Below are positions 12,129 through 23,519 of a stretch of 64,000 nucleotides of DNA, piece after piece. A program made the translations under genes and the position numbers. Where the stretch lies: the NCBI GenBank assembly GCA_020205615.1, contig CM035156.1:19867128-19931127 (forward strand). Direction: 5' to 3'. The DNA is from Panax quinquefolius (lineage: Eukaryota > Streptophyta > Magnoliopsida > Apiales > Araliaceae). Below the pieces are notes generated by a model that was given only the letters and a program-made list of their open reading frames with translations, did no database searches and was not told the origin of the DNA. How positions within the stretch are numbered: position 1 is the first letter of the stretch; each line of letters begins with the position of its first letter.

Positions 12129-13556
12129 ATGGCGGATTTGAGAATGTCGACCGAGAATGTTAACAATCATGATAAATGAGGCCGTGGAGACACCTTTACT
12201 CACCAACGAGGAGAAACGTGCAATAAGTTTGGCAATGTTCCTCCCGTGAACAACACCACTGAAAGGATGATGAACAACGGGATGTTTAGAAGCTTTTGCG
12301 ATTCATGCAAAAATCGAGATTTAGGGAGACTCGTGCACAAAATACAGTGAAATGATAACAACGCACGGTTTATCACAACCCAAGCGATTCGAAGAGTTGG
12401 GATCACCGTGCACTCGGGAAAGCGGATTCGATTAAAGCGTAAACGTGGGTCAAAACAAATCACCAAGATATTCGATGTCTTGGGATGCACGGAGAAACGT
12501 AGGTTCCATTCGCCACCTTTATATTCCGTAATGAGGCGACATTCTTGGTGGAAATCGTGAAGCGTACCCATCCAAACGCTTTCGGCGATGTCTTGAGAGA
12601 CGTTTACGAAACTTTTCAATGACAAGTACTTTCACGAAAGTATTCGTCGTATGAAGGAAGTGGAGTTCATTAGATTTGAACAAAATAACACGACGGTGTC
12701 CCATCTGACGAGGCAAAGTTTGCGAGTTATCCGTGTTCAGACCTCATTTGGTGGAGAATGAGGACCGTATGACGCGGATGTTTACGAGAGGTTTGAAACC
12801 CGACATACGTCAGTATCTCATTTCTCATAAATTTTCTCTCTATTCAGATGTTGTAAACAGGGCTCAATTGTTAGAGCGAGATAACGAGTACGTTTAACCG
12901 AGGGACCATAACTAGGATCATACTGGTGACAACAATCATCAGAACAACGATAACCAGCGAAGAAAGAAGAATATGGACAAAGGCGGTAACCACTCTAGTG
13001 GTAATCATGGCCATGAGAATAGAAGAAGCGAGTCAGGAGGAGATTTTAAAAAGAGGAGATTCAACAATGACCATGTGAAGATGTCAACACCAAAGAAGAA
13101 CTAGTTCCAGGAGGAGAACGACCACCGGTCAGATCTTATAAATGTGGAAAAGAGGGACATATCTTGAAACCGCCTGACAACGGTTCAAGGTATGTTATAA
13201 TTATGGAAAGGAAGGACATATCGCTTGAGATTGTACGGTAGCGAAACCAAGTCCAGTGGGGATGGTGACTCAAAAGTCTGTCCCAGAAAAGTCAAAGTCA
13301 ATGGTTCCTGGAAGAGCGTTTGTCGTGACTGGTCAAAATGCGAGGAACCCAAATGAGGTGATCACGGGTAAGCTAATCATAAATTCTTGCGAAGTTTATA
13401 CCTTACTTGATACCGGTGCTACCCATTCATTTATCTCTCCTGCTTGTGCTTAACGTTTAAACTTAACTCCGGAGAAATTAGACTTTGATTTATCTGTGGA
13501 GACTCCGTTAGGAGAAACTTTCATCACATCCACTGGTTATAAATCTTGTTTGATCC
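12129..13556 (+). pseudogene. gypsy gag plus protease remnant (copy 1)
   Basis: The presumptive gag start ATGGCGGATTTGAG is at 12129. Frameshifted Gag follows to about 13080, then a basic region and two zinc knuckles near 13140-13230 (KCGKEGHI; CYNYGKEGHIA with Cys lost in the second). The protease lies in an open stretch at 13256-13453 with the active-site motif LLDTGATHSFIS. Homology stops abruptly after CTTGTTTGAT near 13556, just past protease, so reverse transcriptase, RNase H, integrase and the 3' LTR are absent. Domain order and motifs match the Tekay/Del-type lineage seen more fully at 43403-47076. Confidence 0.8.
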
Positions 13557-16061
13557 CCAACCACTGATGTACCCCAAGCTAGTTTGGGTACTTAAGTTCT
13601 GATGTGCATTTGCAAGATGTCTTTCCAAACTGTATTTGAACTAATCTCCTCAAACTTGTAATGGTAGAAGCAATTGTCTCGTTCTTCCAAGCTCCTCGTG
13701 AGCTAGAATGTCTTCCGTAAGTCTGCGATCGTCGAGTCGCTTACTGCGATTGTTGAGTTTTGACTACGATCGTTGAGATTGCATCACGATCGTTGAGTTC
13801 TCTTAAAGCTCTATTCTGATCGTTGGTGACTTGGTCCTTGAGATGAGCTTTACTAAGCATTCCTTCCGGGTCAAGGTAGCTCGGGAAGGGCTAACCTCTT
13901 AGAATGAGCTAAGGGTCGGGTTTGTCCTCGAGGGCGCTTTCCGGATGAAATACTTGAAGTGATTTGACCGATATCTCATTTGACCTTTTCGCATTGGGAG
14001 TCTCTCTTCCAACTTTAGGCATCTGCCAGCTACAATTTGGGTGTCCTCCTACTTTTACACTTGATTACATGTTTGATCATAGACTTTCCACGATTTTGAG
14101 TTGGGTGGTCAAGGGTTATCGATGTCGTTTTGAGACGTTCTCTCCGAATATGGATCTTCATTTGGTTCATCGACCACAAAGTTTTGGGACTCTGTAGTTG
14201 GTATCTTTGCTTCATAGTATATTTCGATGGTCTGTAGAGCTTCAGATCTTTGTTAGCGATTCTTGCTCCCCATAGTTGATACTGTTTTCTCAGAGAGACT
14301 TAAGTTTAGTGTAACAGAAGGCATCCATACATATCTCATTCTGGCTGAAGTCATTTAAATCTTCTTGTATCATGGAAATGGGCATTTTCAGGGTTGATCA
14401 TTCACGATCCTTTGACAAAGACTACTGAACGTAGTATTCCTTGTCGATTTGTGTTTCTTTGAGTTCTGCTCCCATAGTGAGTTCCTCATGATTGATGCTC
14501 GATGATCCTCCTGTAGTCGACTTCCTCGAGGATTCTTCTCTTATACGTACTTTGCATGATTGGAGCATATAAGACCCTTTTCTTCTTTTGTTGAGTGGCA
14601 CCTTTCTATATAAGGATATGCGACCTTTCGAGCTTCATTTAGATTAGCTCAACAGTCTTTAAGGACAGAGCTTTGACATATAGGAATTTTGTCGAATTGT
14701 TTCGAGCAGATCCTAAGCCTTCTATTTGGTTGACTCTTCTTGATCAAGTCTTTTGCTTTAGCATTCCTTAGTATGGTCGGATAGACCCAAGTACTACAGT
14801 TTATTCATTTCTAAAACCCTGCTTCCATGGTTAGATGGGTCTCTTTAGGTTAGTTACTAAAACCCCATTTCCTCGTATATTTGGATGAACATCACATTGA
14901 CCACCATCGATCGTATCCATGTATGTACTTTATTTAGATAATACATTTTGAGATGCATATCAGTGAGTGTGAGAGAAATTTGACATTTTAATAGAAACGC
15001 TCTTTTCTTTGATGGTTTCATCATATGCTAAGTTATGATCACGAGTTTAAATGTTCTCGAGTGAGAATCATTTCTACGATTTATTAGCATCTGGTTGATT
15101 CATGGAGGTGATCGGTTTCTATGAATCTTTAAGATTCTTTTGTAGATCGATCATACTCGTAATAATCATTAAACACTTAGACTATAGGATGTACAAATCA
15201 CATTAACCCATCAAAGAAAGATTTCTTCACATTGAATCGACTGTGAGGCTCTTGAAACTATTTGATTTCTTTCAGTTATCATCTTGACCTAAAACTTGAA
15301 TGGAGAGAAAGTTTATAGACATTTGAGTTTCTACCATTAGTGTACTTTCTCTCTTCACCTTTTTAGATAGATTATGAATATTTGAAGGAAAAGCTGTTAT
15401 AGTTCATGAGTAAAGACGCATACGTAAGATGTTCATATCTACGTTAGCGAGGAACCGTACCTTTTTCTTTGCGGGTTTCTTAACGATCGTTTATCTTAGA
15501 TATCTTTTGAGTTTAGGCATTGATGTGCATGTTTTCTCATTTGCTTGATAGCGATTGCTCCAGTTGATCTTGATCGATCGATCGTGGTCTTGAAGATCTG
15601 AAGCTAAGAGAGTGTCGGTATCTCTAATTCCTCGACATCCTTGAGTTCATAAGATTTACATCCAAATTGCGGTTTGACCAAGCATGTGGTTGAAAAGTTC
15701 TTCTTTCTTCTGCGGATAAACATTACTTAGCATGTATGGCCTTTTTATCTTTTCAGTTGGTGGATGTTTGAATTTTTCCTATTAACATCTCTTGAGCTTT
15801 CTAGCACGGGTATTCGAACAACAAGATTGACATTGAAGCGAGATCGTCTTGTTGATATGATGATCAAAGACATGGACCAATCTGAAAGCAACTTCGGTGT
15901 ATATGCACATTTACATACCTGATATTTCCAACGTGTGAGCTCATCTCGCATATAACAAGTGACTTACTACTAAACTAAGTCTGAAACGATGTTTGTCGTA
16001 GGATCGGACTCAAAGCGATTAACTTTTGAATGTAGCATGAGAACCTCGCTTCGATACCAAT
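13557..16061 (-). mobile_element. Sirevirus-like leader/internal region without recognisable gag-pol
   Basis: About 2.5 kb lies between the gypsy truncation point and the PBS of the right-hand LTR. No Gag, protease, integrase or reverse transcriptase motif is recognisable on either strand. A cluster of CGATCGTTGAG-like units lies at about 13728-13830. Either gag-pol was lost together with the gypsy 3' end in one deletion, or this was a large non-coding derivative from the start. Confidence 0.55.
16048..16061 (-). other. primer-binding site of Sirevirus-like element
   Basis: Reverse complement ATTGGTATCGAAGC adjoins the LTR that begins TGTTAGTTCCCGC at 16062. It is a diverged tRNA-Met PBS, with CAGAGC reading CGAAGC, one of the CAG-to-CGA changes seen in repeats across this window. 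Confidence 0.7.
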
Positions 16062-18961
16062 TGTTAGTTCCCGCAGAGTACAATATAGATCTGAAGGGGG
16101 TTGAATAGATCCTTAGAATTTCAAAATACTTTTCTCTATTAAGTTGTATTGCTCATTAAGTAGCTCATAACAAACTTTAGAATCTTTTCAAGCACAAATG
16201 AATAAGTAAAAGATTCCCTTCATTGATATATTCATAATCACACATACATTGTTAAGTAGAGTTACTTCCATGATGATAGCGCTTAAAACATACATAGCAG
16301 CTTATAGCGGCTTAATGTACATAATGTAAATGACATAAAGAAAAAGACACAAGGGTTTTAAGTGGTTCGAGACTCGAAGCTCTAATCTACTCTTCCGCTT
16401 TCAACTAGCAGGATTTCTACTAAGGAAGGGCAGCACCCTGAATCACTTAGATTCCTTGGATCGTGACCTTGGGACTTCAGTTCACTAAGAACTCTTCAAG
16501 GCCAGCAGCCTTGGAACTTCTCTAGTTCCCTAGGAACTCTTCAATCCTAGAAGGCTTGGAAATTCATTTAGTCCCTACGGACAAGGACCCCTCACGCCCT
16601 GGCTTCTTGTGGTTATAGTCGTTGTTGTTGTTGTTGGTGTTGAGCTGCTAAGATTTCATTAAGCTCTGAACATCTTTTGTACTTAGCAGCTTGATGTGGT
16701 CCTCTTTGAATTCTGCTTCGAGTCTAGACCACATCTTCTTTGGTGCAACTGATCTTTACTCTCTTCAGCTCATCTTCATCTGATGTCAGCTATACACCAT
16801 CACCATCTGGATTTGCTAAGTCTCTGTGCTTTTAGTAGTCTTCTTCTGACACTTAGCAATCCCTGAACCCTTCTTGAATACTTTGCAGGTATGGTTCTGC
16901 ACTTGTTCAGCTTCAGCTTTCGGTTCATGGTGATCTGTAGAGTGGCTCTCTTGATCTTCTTTGTGCTCAGCCACTTTTTTGAATGCTATCTTCTTGGCCT
17001 TCTTGGCTCTCCGCTTGCATTTGCCATCTTGATAGCATTCTCATCTTTGTTGAGTGAAGCTTACGGTTTGCTTAAGTCCTTCTTCAAGGTCGCTTCACTT
17101 CCACTATGTAGTCTCATTTGTCCTTTGAGACTTGTTCTCTTAATCAATAGTGGAACTCGTAGAGTCAACAATGGCATTTCAACAACTCAACGATTCTGCA
17201 ACTCCACACTCATTAGCAGCTCTTGATCTTTGAGGCTCTGTTGATTTGTACTACTTCCCATTCTTCCCGTTGGAAAGTAGTCGTTGAAAGTTATTCAAAT
17301 TGTTTCGCAGATCTCGAGTTATTTGGTGCAGACTGCAGATGTGACATGACATCTTTTTCTAACTTCCTGACCCTGCAGTCTACTATTTCACCAACCCTGT
17401 CAGATATGTCACTTTGATATCTTGGGTAGGTCGACGACTTTATTTCACTCTTCTAATTTCTCGATCAAATGTTGTCCTTGCATTGATGCTCTCAATAAGC
17501 TCTTGTTCAAATATTACCCTTCGATTGAATCGCGCTAATGCTTGGTCTTGACTATTCGAACTCTATGATTCTGATGCATGTATTCATGGACTTGATCGTA
17601 GTGTCTTGTTGACTGGTAGAGACAACACTAAGATTTTGAAGAGTGTTGATTGGATCTCCATGTGAAACACCTCTTTCTTCTCTTATGCAGTGCTTTGATA
17701 CTTCTATTTGCCTCGACTGTTTTCAGATACTGATGACTTGACTCTTTGTTATGGTCCCTTCTGAATAGCAAGACATCTCAGATTTGTAGTATGCTCAGTT
17801 CGCTTTCTCCTTGTGATCTCCCGTTCACCTATCATCAATGGACTGACCCATGCTTAATCACTTTAGCCTTGTTCTTGAGAGACTGACCAGTATCTCCGTG
17901 TACACTCCATCAGTTCTCTCTTTGTTTGGCAAACACTACGATCCTAGTTGCTTCCAAGATCGTTGTCTTCTGTTATGCTTAACAGCTACTGCACTTGATG
18001 ACTTTCTTTAGTCAGTTACAGAAGTCTTCTTCTGATTTCCTTGTGGAAGACTTCGTCTTGAATGGCTTCACAACTCAATCTTGATCCTGATTGGGTTGGT
18101 GCTTAGATCTTCTATTAGCTTGCATGTCATTCGTTGAGTGCTCTTTGGTTTCCTTTAGATGGGACGTATCTATGCAGTGCCAACCAGAGGCTTCATTCCT
18201 TTGGATATTCTAGGAGTGCTCAATTGTTGAGAATCATGTTTGCTCTACGATTCTGACTTGGCATTGTGAGCACATCTGTTTACATCTTAGTTCTGCACTC
18301 TACGATTTTGCTTCGATTGTGCAGACACTATGACTCCGAGATCAGATCTTGACACTCTACGATTTCTATTGTTGTGCTTGTTTTCATCTGATCTTGCTCG
18401 ACTACGATTTCTGCCTTTGATACGATCAGTAGACTCTACGATTCTGAGTGCAGTCTACGATCCTTGATTTGGCCGTTAGTAGACTTTACGACTTCAAGTG
18501 TAGTCTACGATTCTTCACTTGACTTTGGCAGACGCTCGGTCGGCTCATAGGCAGGCTGTCTCTACATGACTTCCTCAGCAGACTACGGCTCTGAGGAAGT
18601 TCTCCTCGACACACTACGATCCTTCCTCATCTCTCCTGGAAGTCTACGAAATCCGAGATCTACTATCTTGCAGACTACGATTCTGCCTCGATAGCTCTCT
18701 AGTTTTCCTTGACTTTCCTGGCAGACTACGATTTCTGGTGCAGTGCTCGACGATCAGACAAGCCTATCTGTCACATCATAAGATCAACCTAACATGCTTG
18801 ATCTTTCTATATTTATAGTCCTTATACATATGTTTCTATTATCTATCAAAGGAATTTACAGCTTTTCTTAATGCAAACATACTTGTGTATTCATTCATAT
18901 ATATATGTCATAATCAAATCATATGTAAACAGGAATATCATTTACATGTTTATTCCTGACA
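16062..18961 (-). repeat. 5' LTR of Sirevirus-like copia element (full length)
   Basis: A 2900-bp LTR runs from TGTTAGTTCCCGC to TTCCTGACA and adjoins the PBS on its left. Its last 1134 bp match the truncated LTR at 4901-6052. The part at 18240-18760 carries many dispersed CTACGATT(CTG) motifs. The unit has no coding content. The plus-strand ORFs at 16891-17226 and 17223-17417 lie inside it and are not supported as genes. Confidence 0.85.
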
Positions 18962-19310
18962 TATTTTTCTTTCGAGCATACAGTCTGATCAATTCTGTTA
19001 TGTCGTCTAGCAATGCCTTTCTTTGATACCAAGCCATCCTCAAGCTCTCACTAATCTCAGAAGTATTTACATGGAATGGTATGTCTTATTAGATAGATGT
19101 ATGAGTTTTGTTGACCTTATATTCTAGTGCAAGTGTTCTTGCATTTCTCAGTGAGTGAATTAATACTCATGGTCTTTAAGTACGACTTTATTCTGATCTT
19201 ATAACCGTGAACAATAGACACCTCAGATATAACTGTGATGTTCCAAACTGAGTTGCCTTGCGAAGCTTGCAGTATGGCATTTATTTTTTCTATAATAGGA
19301 CTAGTACATA

Positions 19311-19413
19311 CTTACAAAAGCAGGAATACAAGCAACACTAAATGCACGAGCATACATTTTGGCTGCAGCCAACCCCCACTGGAGGCCGCTATGATAAGTC
19401 TAAACCATTAAAG
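19311..19413 (+). pseudogene. MCM6-like exon fragment
   Basis: Translation gives TKAGIQATLNAR then ILAAANP, followed after a 2-base insertion (frameshift) by GGRYDKSKPLK, ending at AAAG|GTGAG. That is the conserved Walker-B-distal segment of MCM6, a subunit of the replicative DNA helicase, and the splice donor position looks genuine. Only this exon-sized piece is present and no other MCM6 exon adjoins it. It is a captured or retained gene fragment, not a gene. Confidence 0.75.
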
Positions 19414-19563
19414 GTGAGATTGAACTTCAAATCGGACCTTATCTTTTCTTGTATTAAAAGTTTTTTTGACCATGAACTTTTGATGTGTATATTGATCGTA
19501 ACTGTCATTTTTCTGTAGGTACTGGAGTAGCTGGAATGAGACAGAGGGATCTGATATATACAG

Positions 19564-19659
19564 TGGTATGTGAGTCAGCAGAATGAGAAAAACAAGTACA
19601 ACAGCTCCATGGAGGAGGCAGCAGCTGAAGTTACTAAAATCAAAGCTGCTATTATAGAG
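19564..19659 (+). other. exon-like fragment of unknown origin
   Basis: Thirty-two open codons starting WYVSQQNEKNKYNSS and ending TKIKAAIIE lie between a TACAG acceptor-like site and GAG|GTATAA. The composition looks coding, but I do not recognise the family. It may belong with the RecQ-like piece that follows or be a separate capture. Confidence 0.35.
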
Positions 19660-19981
19660 GTATAAAACTGTGGTGCATCATATATCCTGTGTTTAACTTG
19701 AGTTTGGTACGAAGGGAAGGAAACAACAAAAGAAGTGAACAACTCTATAAACGAATGAGGGGAGAAAATTGTTCATCTTTGGGCTGTTTTTCCAGTTTGT
19801 ATGCGTTGAAGCAAATTTTCTGAATCTCAAAGTTGCAGGAATCTCTCTCAGTTTTTCATTCTAATTGATTGGTATTTCATGCATATCTTTTATAGGTCTG
19901 TTACTTGTGAACCGGAAAGTACAAATTTTGAATAATCTCTGAAGTAGAAGTTAACATGTTCTGCATACTGTTTTTGTGCAG

Positions 19982-20057
19982 CTCCCTGCATATATTTGCC
20001 TAGGGATAACATTGGTAATTTCGCCTCTTGTCTCGCTGATCCAAGATCAAATTCGAG
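19982..20057 (+). pseudogene. RecQ-helicase-like exon fragment
   Basis: A clean exon (TTTGTGCAG| ... CGAG|GTAG) encodes LPAYICLGITLVISPLVSLI plus QDQIR, the motif Ia region of RecQ-family DNA helicases, which follows the Walker A motif. The Walker A exon itself and the DEAH/DEVH exon are not found nearby. The open frame and intact splice borders suggest recent capture, but nothing shows that it is expressed. Confidence 0.75.
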
Positions 20058-20765
20058 GTAGTCTAGACCTATTGTGAAGTGTTGCAGGGTTTCTTAATAA
20101 ATTCATTGATGTATTACACATGTCGGCTTTTCTTTACTAACAGAAACCCATGTTTTTAAAGAGGAGTATAATTTGGAAATGTTTATATAGGTTAATTGTG
20201 ATGATTTAGTGCTATTCCTTGATCTGATCATGTAAATATTAATTGGGAAGGGTTCAGGATTAAGAAAAATGTTATGAATTTCATAGGTTTAGCAAATATT
20301 TGTATTTATTGTGACTACTCGTTATTTTTAAGATGTCGTTATTATTTATTGTTTTAAATAGATATTGATGGAATTGATGTATTTTCAAGCAATGACGAAG
20401 TATTGTTAAAATACAGCATAACTTGATCCAATTTTAGAATGCACTAGTCTCGGCTTCATAAATAAGTTAAAATACAGTACAGTATTGTTGTATTAGTTGA
20501 AATGCACTGCAATTCTCCTTCCCTTTTGTGGAAATAGAATTGTACCCATAAAATTCATCTTCCAAACAAGTTATTGTTCACCTTAGACTTAGAAACACAT
20601 ACATAAATCGAAACTGCTGGATAGTGGTACAAAAGAAGGGTTCTGTTCATATTTAGTGGTCGACTTTTAATATTTGTGCCTACATGTATTCTCTATGTTA
20701 CTTAAATTACTTAGTCTCTGGAACGATGTCAATTGATTCTCTGTTTAAATCTACATATGTAACAG

Positions 20766-20846
20766 GAGTCACCAGAATATGTGAGGGAGCTGATAAGGAG
20801 GACTAGAACCTTGACTGACAAACCATTCAACCATCCATCATGTTAA
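20766..20846 (+). pseudogene. nitronate monooxygenase (2-nitropropane dioxygenase)-like exon fragment
   Basis: After an AACAG acceptor the frame reads ESPEYVRELIRRTRTLTDKP, close to the early (A)PDYVRELIRKTRSLTDKPFGVG segment of plant nitronate monooxygenase-like FMN enzymes. It then diverges and reaches a stop at 20844-20846. About 20 residues match, so the call is moderate. A 2-nitropropane dioxygenase piece is functionally unrelated to its MCM6 and RecQ neighbours. Confidence 0.5.
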
Positions 20847-21574
20847 GTAGTTTTATTTGGGTTTGGGATTTTGATCGTGATCGAATTTCGAAAGGTTTGA
20901 ATAAATGAATGGTGGGAAAGGTTGATGCATGCCAGGAAACAAAGAAGTTCTTCCCACTATAGCTTGTTTATTTTAGTAAGCTATATTCCAACTATTTAGG
21001 AATCTCTTACACACAGTTGCTTTTGTTCTTTGAAATCACTAACATACATGTTTATTTTATGTTTTTTCTGTAGTGTGGAGCAACTGTTTGACATCCTTAT
21101 TGTGTTTGTCATTACTGGAATTTTACTGGAGGAGTAGTACTTTTGAAGTAAATGGAATTCTTTCAATATATTTGCTAGTGTTTTCATTACATTCTGGTGT
21201 ACCTAAACAAAATACAAGGCTGATACCATTCTCATTGACGACCTTTTTATTGTGGTTGATGCAGGCTCTCCTTCTTCTCTTACTCCTGCTGGAAGCTGCC
21301 GTTGTGATAGTTCCTTAGGTAGTAGCTTAATTTTATGAATAGTTTGATTTATTTTGTGGATTGAAAAGTGAATTTGAGATGTATATATGGATAGTTTGGT
21401 ATATATTTTGTGGATATAATAATTTAAAACTGTAAACGGATGGTATTATTGGGATGTATTTTGAATGGTTGATACATTTTGGCTTTAAATTTAAATGAAA
21501 ATTTAGACCTTTTAGCTATATATCATGGCATTAGCATATTGCAGGTGCATTGGTAATATAGGTGAACCACAACC

Positions 21575-21880
21575 TTTTTTTTTCTTTTTTCTTTTTATCT
21601 ACAACATTTTAAAAATATTGTGGAATCATACATTCTACAACATTTTTAACCAGAAAACGTTGTGGAATCATACCTTCTACAACGTTTTTAAACATCTACT
21701 AATTTATGGAAAATAAATCTACAACATTTTTTTCATAAAAAACGTAGAATGTGTCTAACTACAATGTTTTAAAAACGTTGTGTAAAGGTGTCAAATAGAT
21801 GACACCCTTAACCACGACGTTTTTCTGATTGAAACCACAATATTTTTTTCGCGTTATCTATTTACTGTTTTGTAGTAGTG
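21575..21880. repeat. CACTA-like subterminal repeats and right terminus
   Basis: At least six units of CTACAACRTTTT or its inverse AACGTTGTGG lie between 21590 and 21840, followed by the CACTA-type end at 21880. Such subterminal arrays are the usual binding sites of the element's DNA-binding protein. Confidence 0.65.
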
Positions 21881-23225
21881 ATCGAAGCAAATTGTTAGTA
21901 TTGCGCAATTTGAGCACCGAAGACCAAACAAAAACCTCGATTTGGAGGGAGCCTTAGCTTTAAAAAATGATGAAGGAAATACACGCAAGGAATGACAACC
22001 AACAGGATACAAGAGAAAATTTTTGTATAAAAAGCTCCCGACGGACAATAGAAAACAAGAGTCAAGAATGGAAAGAAGAGAAGTTATGACCTACTCCTGC
22101 CATTTATATTACGTTAGTGTTGCATGAAACAAAAGCGAAATCCAAAATCGGCAAGTTATGACGAGAATAAACGTAGATTTATTTATTTATTTTTATTTTT
22201 TTGGAAAGGTGGAGGAGGGTAAACTTCACTTGAGGAAACATTCCCCAAGGACCCCAACAGACCTCCCAAAACAGAACAGGACTCCATTCTATACTCACAA
22301 GCTAATCATGCCTTGAATAAGACAAGTGATAATGCAAAAAGATGTTGGAAGCATCAAGCATGCCTTAAATTGAAGTCGTAAGTGTTATTTAAACTAAATA
22401 TCCTAATTGATCATTCATAAAGGTGGTCTTTACTTCAAGCATATGTACGTCTATGCCAACAAAAGGGGGGATGGGGGGTAATCTAATTAACTAGCTTTGC
22501 ATTTTCTGGAATTCTCCATGTGAATAGAAATCCGAGCAGCAGGTTTATCACTTGGAGCACCCTTTGCGGCAGTTGCACTTCTGCCATGTACAGAAGAAGA
22601 TGCAGCATCTACAATACTGTAACCTGGCTGGACTTTAGCCTCACCGTTCATGCCTGATTTGAAATCCTTTTTAATGCATGATCTGCAGAATGGTGGCAAA
22701 TGCAGGCGCGGCCCTTTCATTCTGAGCCTTAGTTCCACCACCCCCATGCAAAGCAATTTCCTTTCCATTCGTACATAGTTCCAAGCTCCTTTAGCATCTG
22801 TTTGATATCCCCCGTCATATTTATGTTATATGCTGGATGCAACTCCAGTTTCTTTAGTTCTGTAGAGAGAGATTACTTAGTTAAAATTATGGAGTAAAAG
22901 AGTTGAAGATTAAACTCTAAATGAGCTGTGGATAAGTTTATTAGTCAAAACCTTCATCATTGACTTTCAAACTTTTCTTCATGTAATAAAAATCCAAGAG
23001 AATTAACCTTGATGTCAACCGCATTCAGATTCTTCAGGGAATACTTGCATATATATATGAGGGAAACTTTGGGATAGTACTGCCACAGGAAGTTGAATTC
23101 GTTTTTCTCACAGCCAAGCAGGAGAGGATGTATACTAAATCCATGGCAATACCTGAATCGTTATAATATGTTCCCTTCTGAATGGTTCATCAGTAAGAAG
23201 CTCCTTCCAGTTCTTAGTTTTTAAT
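21881..23225 (-). other. intergenic DNA with an unrecognised exon-like segment
   Basis: Most of this stretch shows nothing. On the minus strand, a TCTACAG acceptor near 22862 is followed by an open stretch starting ELKKLELHPAYNINMTGDIK and QMLKELGTMYEWKGN, then a frame break near 22740. An overlapping frame stays open to 22487 (VDAASSSVHGRSATAAKGAP). This may be the remains of a gene disrupted before or by the CACTA insertion. I do not recognise the family. Confidence 0.35.
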
Positions 23226-23228
23226 TAG
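23226..23228. other. target-site duplication TAG (left)
   Basis: TAG precedes CACTACAAG and is repeated after the right terminus at 30944-30946. A 3-bp duplication is the CACTA superfamily rule. Confidence 0.9.
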
Positions 23229-23510
23229 CACTACAAGAAAAAGCTTTATTTCCGACGGAAGTATTGTCGACCAAACATATTCAGTCGATGTTAATATAAG
23301 ACCGACCGAATATTTAGTCGACATTAATTCAGTTGGAATTAATGTATCCTCGATGACATCGATTCGAGTTAAAACTTCTCCTTGGCGCGAGGGTTTCCCG
23401 CCAGCGCGAATATGTAGTCGACCGAATATGTGTCATCCTCGACTGAATAACTCGTCGATGTTATCATAAAGTCGATCGACACAACCTCGACGGACGTCCG
23501 TCGAAAATAA
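23229..23510. repeat. left TIR and subterminal repeat block of CACTA element
   Basis: After the 13-bp-plus terminal repeat come repeated CGACGGA/TCGACCGAATAT units in both orientations, matching those in the right block. These are probable transposase/TNPA binding sites. Confidence 0.85.
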
Positions 23511-23519
23511 ACCTAAAAA

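Larger units (their letters stand above)
18962..21880. mobile_element. right part of a non-autonomous CACTA-like (Pack-type) element carrying gene fragments
   Basis: The right end reads CTGTTTTGTAGTAGTG at 21865-21880, i.e. CACTACTACAAAACAG inverted, a CACTA-type terminus. The final 300 bp hold repeated CTACAACRTTTT and AACGTTGTGG units in both orientations, as expected of subterminal repeats. Upstream lie short exon-like pieces of unrelated genes. The left terminus is not seen. The Sirevirus-like element may have inserted into this one, placing the left end off-window. A Helitron is an alternative carrier, but I see no Helitron terminus. Confidence 0.5.

Noticed and set aside
12200..12716. 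Minus-strand ORFs of 141 and 65 codons
   Set aside because: Antisense shadows of gypsy copy 1 gag; homologous stretches in other copies code on the opposite strand.
16891..17417. Two plus-strand hydrophobic ORFs
   Set aside because: They lie inside the Sirevirus-like LTR, have no recognisable domain and are antisense to the element.
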